A stretch of 6,489 nucleotides of DNA from Burkholderiaceae bacterium (lineage in GTDB: Bacteria; Pseudomonadota; Gammaproteobacteria; Burkholderiales; Burkholderiaceae), in the NCBI GenBank assembly GCA_017997515.1, contig JAGOEY010000104.1:1-6489 (forward strand), written 5' to 3'. Of this stretch, positions 1 to 5,266 are shown one piece after another. Each line of letters begins with the position of its first letter. Position 1 is the first letter of the stretch. The notes under the pieces are model-generated. The model saw nothing but the letters and a program-made list of their open reading frames with translations. It had not been told where the DNA came from and did not search any database. The position numbers and the translations under genes are program-made.

Positions 1-107
1 AGGGGTTTGGTCGGGGTGACCGAAATTTTGCCTTTGGTGGGGAAGCGGTGGTAGTCGCGTGCGGCGTCGCGCAGCGCCTGCTCGGCGGCAGACAGGGGGG
101 TGCTCAT
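1..107 (-). CDS. maeB: NADP-dependent malic enzyme, N-terminal fragment (runs off left edge)
   Basis: Only the first 35 codons are visible. The protein begins MSTPLSAAEQALRDAARDYH and continues with RFPTKGKISVTPTKPL. The pattern of a Tyr-His pair, then FP, GKI, and VTPTKPL is the conserved start of bacterial MaeB-type malic enzymes, which oxidatively decarboxylate malate to pyruvate with NADP. In this class the malic domain is usually followed by a phosphotransacetylase-like domain, which lies outside the window. The ATG at 107-105 is supported by a Shine-Dalgarno GAGGAGA at 121-115, seven bases upstream. It is on the same strand as the purine-related genes to its right but is separated from them by about 160 bp containing two stem-loops, so it is probably a separate unit. 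The match is from a short but distinctive N-terminus; the family is fairly certain, the cofactor preference is inferred. Confidence 0.88.
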   Translation of the reverse strand, partial: MSTPLSAAEQALRDAARDYHRFPTKGKISVTPTKP

Positions 108-137
108 GGGTCAGTCTCCTCGGTAGATCCCGAAATC

Positions 138-192
138 AAAAAGCCGGATAAGCCAGGCTCGCATCAAGCATAGCCTGCTTTTTCCGGCTTTT
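138..192 (-). terminator. Strong stem-loop with T tract, likely terminator of the permease-BMP transcript
   Basis: A perfect 9-bp inverted repeat, AAAAGCCGG (139-147) and CCGGCTTTT (184-192), encloses a second stem, CAGGCT (154-159) with AGCCTG (172-177), extended by AAG/CTT around one bulged base. On the minus strand the outer stem is followed directly by T5 and then GATTT, the form of a Rho-independent terminator for a transcript arriving from the BMP gene. The plus strand also ends in TTTT, so it could act in both directions. It sits only 16 bp upstream of the malic enzyme ribosome binding site, so a leader or attenuator role is an alternative. Folding energy was not computed. Confidence 0.7.
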
Positions 193-204
193 GGGAGCAC
201 ATGC

Positions 205-238
205 AAAAGTGGTATGGGCTGCAGCCAGTTCCACTTTC
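205..238 (-). terminator. Second stem-loop just after the BMP stop codon
   Basis: AAAGTGG (206-212) pairs perfectly with CCACTTT (231-237). The loop contains the self-complementary GGCTGCAGCC (217-226), giving a two-part hairpin. On the minus strand the stem runs into TTTT and then GC, so the T tract is weak. It begins about 28 bases after the BMP stop codon. It may be a first terminator, or a 3'-end stabilising hairpin preceding the stronger structure at 138-192. Confidence 0.45.
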
Positions 239-265
239 TGCGCACCGCCAGGACAACGGGTTTTC

Positions 266-1291
266 TCAGGCAGCAGGCGTGGGGAACTCGGGGCCGTCAA
301 AGGTTTCAGGCACTTTGATCTTTCCGCTGGTAATACCCTGGCTCACCTCGGCAACACGTGCCTTGACGGCGGCGGGGACATCGTCAGCCATGCTCAGCCG
401 CACAGCCTGTGTATTGGCCAGTCCCACCTTGCGGATGTTGCCGGCCGGGAATGCCCCCGCCTGGGTGTCGCGCACTGCTTCAAACACACCAATGCTCACA
501 TCGGCAATGGCCGAAGCGGTGAAGACCACCGGGTCTACCTTGACCCAGTCAATCACGTTGCCAATCTGGCGGGTACCTTTGGTACGGCAGGCCTGTGTGA
601 CGCCGTCGCGGCCCGCATTAAGCATGGTGAAAATGATGTCGGCCCCAGCGTTCATCTGCGCCAGCGCAACACGTTGCGACAGGGCGTTGTCGTCCTGGTT
701 GCCCGAGAAGTTGGTGAGCAGTTTGACTTGCGGGTTGGTGGCAAGCACTCCGGCTGCGTACGCTGCGCGGCCCTTGAGGCCAGGGCGCACCCGTATACCC
801 GACATGTGGCCCACCACTCCTGTGCGGGTGGTAAGTGCTGCCAGCACACCGGCCAGGTAGGCCGACTCTTCCTGCAGCACGTCGTAACTGGCCAGATTAG
901 GAGCAGTGACAGCACCCTGGGTGACCACAAATTTGACGGCAGGGAAACGTGCCGCCACTTCCGCGCAGGCTTCGTTGTTCTGCCCGCCATGGGCGACCAC
1001 CAGGGCTACACCGGACTGCGCCAACTGGGTCAGTGCCGCCACCAGCAGCTCTTTCTTGGGCTCGATGCGGTCGATGAAGGTTGTTTGGGCGCCCAACTCG
1101 GTGCGAGCGCGTTCCAGGCCACGCCAGCCGCTTTCCATGAAGCCCTTGTCATCCACGCGGCCCGCGAACAGTGCGCCTACTGATACGGGTTTGGCCAGTT
1201 GGGGGCGGGCTGCGCAGGCCACCAACAAAGGCGTGGTGCACAGGCCGGCACCGGCCATAACGAGAGTGCGGCGGGACAGGGAGGTGGTCAT
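266..1291 (-). CDS. BMP family ABC transporter substrate-binding lipoprotein (PnrA-like)
   Basis: 341 residues, a normal length for a BMP/PnrA periplasmic binding protein. Residues 1-26 form a lipoprotein signal: a twin-arginine stretch SRRTLVM (6-12), a hydrophobic core, and a lipobox LVAC with Cys26 as the lipidation site, so the mature protein should be membrane-anchored. The RR pair leaves Tat export possible. Family motifs are clear: GRVDDKGFMESGW (44-56), EESAYLAGVLAAL (141-153), GVLATNP (181-187) and GADIIFTMLNAGRDGV (216-231). Characterised BMP proteins bind purine nucleosides or related compounds for an ABC importer. Here the partner permease and ATPase genes are not in the window. 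The gene follows the NCS2 permease by 40 bp with no terminator between them, so co-transcription is likely. The ATG at 1291 has a modest GAGAT Shine-Dalgarno nine bases upstream. The ligand (purine, nucleoside or ureide) is inferred from context only. Confidence 0.92.
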   Translation of the reverse strand: MTTSLSRRTLVMAGAGLCTTPLLVACAARPQLAKPVSVGALFAGRVDDKGFMESGWRGLERARTELGAQTTFIDRIEPKKELLVAALTQLAQSGVALVVAHGGQNNEACAEVAARFPAVKFVVTQGAVTAPNLASYDVLQEESAYLAGVLAALTTRTGVVGHMSGIRVRPGLKGRAAYAAGVLATNPQVKLLTNFSGNQDDNALSQRVALAQMNAGADIIFTMLNAGRDGVTQACRTKGTRQIGNVIDWVKVDPVVFTASAIADVSIGVFEAVRDTQAGAFPAGNIRKVGLANTQAVRLSMADDVPAAVKARVAEVSQGITSGKIKVPETFDGPEFPTPAA

Positions 1292-1331
1292 GGTTGATGG
1301 ATCTCGGGTGTGGAGTGTTTATTGCAAGTGC

Positions 1332-2819
1332 TCAATGTGCTTCGGCCTGTTTGGCAGCAGCAATCACCGCAGCCTCGTCGTGTTTGGCACCATTGAGGAA
1401 CAGGTTCAGCAGCACGGCGGTGATGGACGCCAACAGGATGCCGGACTCGATCAGCGAGTGCAGTGCGTGGGGCATCCACTGCTTGAAGTTGGGGGCGATC
1501 AGCGGAATCATGCCGATGCCGATAGCGACGGCCACGATCATCGCGTTGTGGCGGTTGGTCTTGAAGTCCACACCCGACAGGATACGAATGCCGGTGGCCG
1601 CCACCATGCCAAACATCACGAGGCCCGCACCCCCCAGCACCACGGTGGGCAGGGATTCGACCAGCGCGGCCATCTTGGGCAGCAGGCCCAGCACGATCAG
1701 GATCACACCACCGGCCACACACACATAACGGCTCTTCACGCCAGTGACGGCCACCAGGCCCACGTTCTGCGAGAAGCTGGTGTAGGGGAAGGTGTTGAAG
1801 ATGCCGCCGATGAGTGTGCCCAGGCCGTCGGTGCGCAGGCCTTTGGCCAGGTCCTGCTGGCTGATCTTGCGCTCGGTCATTTCGCCCAGGGCCAGGAACA
1901 TGCCGGTGGACTCGATCATCACCACGACCATGATGAGGGTCATGGTGAGGATCAGGATGGGGTCGAACTGCGGCATACCAAAGTGGAAGGGCAGCACCAG
2001 GTCGAACCAAGCGGCCTTGCCGACTTTCTCGAAGGTCATGATGCCCATGAGGGTGGCGACCACCCCACCGATGGTGATGCCCAGCAGCACCGAGATGTTG
2101 GCGATGAAACCCTTGGCGTATTTAACGATGAGCAGGATGGACACCAGTACGAGTGCCGCGATGCCCACACCACTCAGGTCGGCGTATTTGGGGTTGGGTA
2201 CCGAGGGCACGATGGACAGGCCCTTGGGCAAGGGCGGTGTGGCGCTGCCGGGCGAAGTGACGTCGGCCAGCCATTTCAGGTGGGCCGGGTCCACCACGTT
2301 GGGTGCCGTGGGGCCGAAGGGGTTGCCGAAGATCCAGTTGATGCCCACGCGCATCAGGCTGATGCCGATGACCGCAATGATGGTGCCAGTGACCACCGGC
2401 GGGAAGAAGCGCAGCATACGACTGACCATGGGCGCGATCAGGATCGAGATGATGCCCGCCCCGATGATGGCGCCGAACAGCAGTTGTGCACCCGCCTGGC
2501 CCGGGTTGGCGTTGGCGATGGACACCATCGGTGCCACCGAGGCAAAGGTCACCCCCATCATCACCGGCAGCCGGATGCCGAACCACTGGGTCACTCCCAT
2601 CGACTGGATCAGTGTGGCGATGCCGCAGCAGAACAGGTCGGCGCTAATGAGCAGGGCCACCTCGTCGGGACTGAGCTTCAGCGCGCGGCCCACGATCAGC
2701 GGCACGGCCACGGCGCCGGCTTACATCACCAGCACATGCTGCAGGCCCAGGGCGGAGAGCTTGCCCAGCGGCAGGTTCTGGTCAACCGGGTGGACGGGGG
2801 AAGACAGTTCGGTCGCCAT
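1332..2819 (-). pseudogene. NCS2/NAT purine (urate/xanthine-type) permease interrupted by a nonsense codon
   Basis: If read through, this is a 495-codon nucleobase:cation symporter-2 membrane protein with about 12-14 hydrophobic segments. The natural start is the ATG at 2819-2817: it has AGGAG at 2829-2825 and encodes the expected N-terminus ending in the TM1 motif LQHVLVM (26-32). Codon 33 (2723-2721) is TAA, where relatives have Tyr in MYAGAVAVPLIVG. The reading frame is identical on both sides, so one substitution (TAC or TAT to TAA) explains it. The rest is intact: TM8 has IESTGMFLALGE with the key Glu near residue 303, and the NAT signature region SQNVGLVAVTGVKSR begins near residue 350. 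These features favour a urate/xanthine-type transporter; the exact substrate is inferred. An annotation pipeline may instead call 1332-2711 from a GTG, but that start has no Shine-Dalgarno and drops the conserved QH pair of TM1. It probably shares a transcript with the downstream BMP gene. A recent null mutation or a sequencing error are both possible. Confidence 0.88.
2721..2723 (-). other. In-frame TAA inside the permease TM1 motif
   Basis: On the minus strand the codons run GTG ATG TAA GCC GGC. The plus-strand sequence at 2720-2726 is CTTACAT. The family motif at this spot is V-M-Y-A-G, so TAA replaces a Tyr codon. TAA is used as the ordinary stop of the M20 gene at 4025 in this window, so code reassignment is not a credible explanation. 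Confidence 0.92.
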
Positions 2820-2824
2820 GGGCA

Positions 2825-2829
2825 CTCCT
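2825..2829 (-). promoter_or_regulatory. Shine-Dalgarno of the permease, deciding its start
   Basis: The minus strand reads CAGGAGTGCCC immediately before the ATG at 2819, placing AGGAG five bases upstream. No comparable site precedes the GTG at 2711. This, with the conserved residues encoded between the two, shows that the original gene began at 2819. Confidence 0.8.
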
Positions 2830-2925
2830 GTGGGGTGTGGTGAATCGAGGGGGATGTGTCAGTACACGCAACGCAAGAATACGGAAACATGGCAAATCGA
2901 AAAAGACGCACAATCATATAAATCA

Positions 2926-2940
2926 ATCGCAAAAAACGAT
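2926..2940. promoter_or_regulatory. Candidate LysR-type operator (ATC-N9-GAT, T-N11-A)
   Basis: ATCG and CGAT form a perfect 4-bp inverted repeat around CAAAAAA. This satisfies both the T-N11-A rule (T2927, A2939) and the ATC-N9-GAT form reported for many LysR-type regulators. The site ends ten bases before the regulator start codon and lies upstream of the candidate permease -10 box at 2918-2913, near its -35 zone. That position would fit autorepression and control of the permease. Assignment to this regulator is inference from position and form. Confidence 0.55.
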
Positions 2941-2949
2941 GAATATCCG

Positions 2950-3849
2950 ATGAAAGCCTCTCTCACTGAGCTGCGTGTCTTTGTGGCCCTGGCCGAAAGC
3001 GGGCATTTCACCCGTGCGGCCGAGAAGCTGGGCATGTCTCAGTCCTCGCTGAGTGCGGCGCTGGTCAAGCTGGAGAAACAACTGGGCACCCGCCTGTTTG
3101 ACCGCCACACACGGGCCTGCCGGGTCAACGAGGCCGGGGCCGCCCTGTTGCCCGCCGCGCGCCGCCTGGTGGCCGACTGGGACCATCTGTTTGCCGACGC
3201 ACGCGACTTTGCCCGCTTCTCGCGGGGCAGCGTGACGGTGGCAGCACCGAATGCGCAATGCGCCCTGGTGCTGCCGCCGGTGATCCGGGTGTTTCGCGAC
3301 ACCCATCCCGGCGTGCGGGTGGTGTTACACGACGTGCCCGAACACGAGGTGCACGCGCTGGTGCGCAGCGGCGCGGCCGACCTGGGTATTGCCACCCAGA
3401 CCGATGGCCGCAGTGACCTGGTGAGCACCGCCATGTCGGCCGATGAATTTATCGTGGTGCTGCCGCCGGGCCATCCGCTGGCCACGCGCCGCACGCTGGA
3501 GTGGGCACAGGTGGCACGTGAGCCGGTGATTGGTTACCTGCCCGGCAACCCGGTGCGGCGTGTGCTGGAAGAAAAGCTGGCCGAGCGCGGCATCACGCTG
3601 GACTATGCGTTTGAGATCGCGCTGCCCTGGACCATGATGGGCCTGGCCCGCGAGGGGCTGGGTGTGGCGGTGGTCACCATGGCGCTGCGGCCTTTGGCGC
3701 AGTGGCACGGGCTGCAGGTGCGCAGCGTGGGCAGGCCACAGATTGCCCGCACCATGACACTGCTGCGGTCACCGGGCAATTCGCCGTCACCTGCTGCAGC
3801 TGCATTCCGGGATCTGTTGTTGGGGATGCCTTTGCTATCAAATGAATAG
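2950..3849 (+). CDS. LysR-type transcriptional regulator
   Basis: 299 residues, the usual LysR length. The N-terminal winged helix-turn-helix covers about residues 4-62, with SGHFTRAAEKLGMSQSSLS (17-35) as the recognition helix region and KLEKQLGTRLFDR (40-52) as the typical wing/linker entry. The effector-binding domain occupies about 90-295 and shows the usual two-lobe pattern, including HEVHALVRSGAADLGIA and AREGLGVAVV. The ATG at 2950 is chosen because LysR proteins start 3-6 residues before the first helix and no in-frame ATG or GTG lies close upstream. It has no clear Shine-Dalgarno, so translation may be weak. The gene diverges from the permease and has a LysR-type site directly upstream, so it most likely controls the permease-BMP unit and itself, and perhaps the amidohydrolase operon. 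The effector is unknown; a purine or ureide is the natural guess. Its last codons lie within a dispersed repeat. Confidence 0.95.
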   Translation: MKASLTELRVFVALAESGHFTRAAEKLGMSQSSLSAALVKLEKQLGTRLFDRHTRACRVNEAGAALLPAARRLVADWDHLFADARDFARFSRGSVTVAAPNAQCALVLPPVIRVFRDTHPGVRVVLHDVPEHEVHALVRSGAADLGIATQTDGRSDLVSTAMSADEFIVVLPPGHPLATRRTLEWAQVAREPVIGYLPGNPVRRVLEEKLAERGITLDYAFEIALPWTMMGLAREGLGVAVVTMALRPLAQWHGLQVRSVGRPQIARTMTLLRSPGNSPSPAAAAFRDLLLGMPLLSNE

Positions 3850-3892
3850 CTGTGTGCGCATTTAGGACGGGCGCTAGAAGGGTGTTTTGCTT
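3831..3892 (+). repeat. Comamonadaceae-type dispersed intergenic element overlapping the LysR stop
   Basis: The stretch has a GCTAT (3834-3838) / ATAGC (3846-3850) hairpin with CAAATGA as loop, then GCGC (3856-3859) and GCGCTAGA (3871-3878), then GTTTTGCTT. From memory, the arrangement CTATCAAAT, ATAGCTG, GCGC, GCGCTAGA and a T-rich end recurs many times between genes in Comamonadaceae such as Rhodoferax, Polaromonas and Acidovorax. Here it begins before the LysR stop codon (3847-3849), so it encodes the last few residues. It may also serve as the 3' end or terminator of the lysR transcript. Copy number cannot be seen from one window. Confidence 0.6.
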
Positions 3893-3998
3893 AAAAAAAC
3901 CCGTGGCGGTGGGTCGCAGGCGGTGTGTGCCCCCTGCAGCGAATGTCCTCCGGCCTGCGGCCTCCTCCTTGACTTCGCTGCAGGGAGCACCCACCGCC
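3893..3998 (-). terminator. Nested GC-rich inverted repeat with T7, likely terminator of the amidohydrolase operon
   Basis: The outer arms GGCGGTGGGT (3905-3914) and ACCCACCGCC (3989-3998) match perfectly. Inside, CCCTGCAGCGAA (3932-3943) matches TTCGCTGCAGGG (3974-3985), extended by GTGC/GCAC after one mismatch to make arms 3927-3943 and 3974-3990. A third small GGCC-TGC-GGCC stem sits in the loop. On the minus strand the outer stem is followed, after ACGGG, by seven T (3899-3893). This fits termination of the minus-strand M20 operon, whose stop codon is at 4025, facing the convergent lysR gene. The inner arms are longer than a simple terminator needs and resemble a REP-like element. Confidence 0.6.
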
Positions 3999-4024
3999 CT
4001 CGTCCTGGAGGCGCGGGGGTGTGG

Positions 4025-5251
4025 TTAGTTCAGCAGATCGGCCAGCGTGCGGGCGATGACCTTGGTGGCGCGGCGCAGGTCTTCCAGCTGCACACGTTCG
4101 TCGTTGCGTTTGGCGTGGGACTCGAGCACGGTGCGCGGGCCTGCGCCGTAGATCACGCCGGGGATACCCGCCTCGCCGTACAGGCGCACGTCGGTGTAGA
4201 GCGGGGTGCCCATGGCCTTGATGGGTTCGCCGAACAGTTCGCCGCCGTGTTTCTGGATCGCGTCCACCAAGGGTTTGTTGCCAGCGAGGGGCTGCATTGA
4301 ATTGGCGAGCAGCATACGCTTGATCTCGACCGTGATACCCGCCGATTCGGCGGCCGCGTCGGCGATCACCTGGCGGATGTTGGCTTCCACCTCCACCGGG
4401 TTTTCTTCCGGGATCATGCGGCGGTCGAGTTTGAACACCACCTTGCCGGGCACCACGTTGGTGTTGGTGCCACCTTCGATGCGGCCCACATTCAGGTAGG
4501 GGTGGGTGATGCCTTCGACCTTCGACGTGACCTGCTGGTACAGCGTGTTCTGTGCGTACAGCGCGTTCAGGATTTTGGTGGCACCTTGCAGTGCATCCAC
4601 ACCGGTGGTTGGGATGGCGGCGTGGGCCATCTTGCCGTGCACTGTCACTTCCATCTGCAGGCAGCCGTTGTGGGCGGTGACGACTTCGTAGCTGAAGCCG
4701 GCGGCGATCATCAGGTCGGGTTTGGTCAGCCCTTTCTTCAGCAGCCAGCCGGGGCCGAGGATGCCGCCGAATTCTTCGTCGTAGGTGAAGTGCAGCTCGA
4801 CGCTGCCTTTGGTCGGCTTGGCCACAGCTTCGAGTGCGCGCAGGGCGAAGGTGAAACTGGCGAAGTCGCTCTTGCTCACGGCGGTGGCGCGGCCGTACAT
4901 GGCGCCGTTGTCAATCTCACCGCCGTAGGGCGCGTGGGCCCAGCCTTCACCGGGCGGCACCACGTCGCCGTGCGCGTTGAGAGCAACGGTTCTGCCGCCA
5001 TTGCCATAGGGCCGGCGCACGATCAGGTTGGTGATGGATTCGAGGCCGTAGTCTTTCACCTCCTGCGCGGGCACGGGGTGTTTTTCGGCGGTGAGGCCAA
5101 AGCCAGCCAGCAGTTCTGCGGTGCGCTCGGCATGGGGAGCATTGTTGCCGGGTGGGGTGTCGGTGGGCACCTGCACCAGTTGCTGCAGGAACTTCACTTC
5201 CTCGTCGAAGTGGGCGTCGATCCAGGTGTCGAGGGCGGTGTAATCGGTCAT
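4025..5251 (-). CDS. M20 family metallohydrolase (ArgE/DapE-like), divergent metal site
   Basis: 408 residues, normal for M20 peptidase/deacylase enzymes, which hydrolyse amide bonds with a zinc pair. The fold markers are present in order: NAHGD (92-96) with metal-ligand His94 and Asp96, YDEEFGG (157-163) with the catalytic and ligand Glu pair 159-160, the dimerisation (lid) domain from about VTVHGKMAHAA (202-212), and SHAKRNDE (378-385) with the C-terminal ligand His379. Two usual ligands are not where expected: the bridging Asp of the GRGxxD motif is Val125 in GRATAVSKSD (120-129), and the GEPT-type acidic ligand is replaced by AGFS (184-187). Asp129 and Glu189 are nearby acidic residues. 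The start at 5251 lies 15 bp after the upstream amidohydrolase stop, with no strong Shine-Dalgarno, which suggests translational coupling. The neighbourhood suggests a role in ureide or carbamoyl-compound breakdown, but the substrate is unknown; dipeptidase or deacylase activity is equally possible. Confidence 0.9.
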   Translation of the reverse strand: MTDYTALDTWIDAHFDEEVKFLQQLVQVPTDTPPGNNAPHAERTAELLAGFGLTAEKHPVPAQEVKDYGLESITNLIVRRPYGNGGRTVALNAHGDVVPPGEGWAHAPYGGEIDNGAMYGRATAVSKSDFASFTFALRALEAVAKPTKGSVELHFTYDEEFGGILGPGWLLKKGLTKPDLMIAAGFSYEVVTAHNGCLQMEVTVHGKMAHAAIPTTGVDALQGATKILNALYAQNTLYQQVTSKVEGITHPYLNVGRIEGGTNTNVVPGKVVFKLDRRMIPEENPVEVEANIRQVIADAAAESAGITVEIKRMLLANSMQPLAGNKPLVDAIQKHGGELFGEPIKAMGTPLYTDVRLYGEAGIPGVIYGAGPRTVLESHAKRNDERVQLEDLRRATKVIARTLADLLN

Positions 5252-5266
5252 GGGGTCGGATTCTTT

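Larger units (their letters stand above)
2820..2949. promoter_or_regulatory. Divergent regulatory region between permease and LysR genes
   Basis: 130 bp between two divergent genes, with its right half (about 2880-2949) strikingly AT-rich against the GC-rich surroundings. On the minus strand TATGAT (2918-2913) is a good candidate -10 box for the permease, with no matching -35 hexamer, as expected for an activator-dependent promoter. On the plus strand TATAAA (2917-2922) is a possible -10 for the regulator gene, also with a poor -35. The layout is the classic one for a LysR-type regulator and its divergent target. Promoter positions are by eye and uncertain. Confidence 0.6.

Noticed and set aside
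191..1183. Long plus-strand frames opposite the BMP gene (191-1183 and 201-860)
   Set aside because: Both lie opposite a gene with a clear lipobox and BMP motifs, encode low-complexity composition and match no family I know.
2721..2723. Recoding or programmed read-through of the TAA in the permease
   Set aside because: TAA ends the M20 gene in the same window, no recoding structure is evident after the codon, and read-through at a conserved Tyr position is not known for this family. A mutation or sequence error is simpler.
906..2843. A 645-codon open frame on the plus strand, rich in His, Asp, Gln and Gly
   Set aside because: It is antisense to the permease and to part of the BMP gene. Its His/Asp/Gln-rich composition is the complement of hydrophobic membrane codons in GC-rich DNA; it has no recognisable domain, and the minus-strand genes carry clear family motifs.
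2726..2932. A 68-codon minus-strand frame starting in the divergent region
   Set aside because: It is in a different frame from the permease N-terminus, overlaps its Shine-Dalgarno and start, has no ribosome binding site, and the composition after residue 30 is that of a shifted frame.
1792..2949. An upstream extension of the LysR frame back to 1792, giving a 685-residue product
   Set aside because: The extra part is antisense to the permease and resembles no domain. LysR proteins start a few residues before the first helix, matching the ATG at 2950.
3850..4024. A small protein gene in the convergent gap
   Set aside because: Frames here are short, lack ribosome binding sites and are fully explained by the repeat element and nested inverted repeat.
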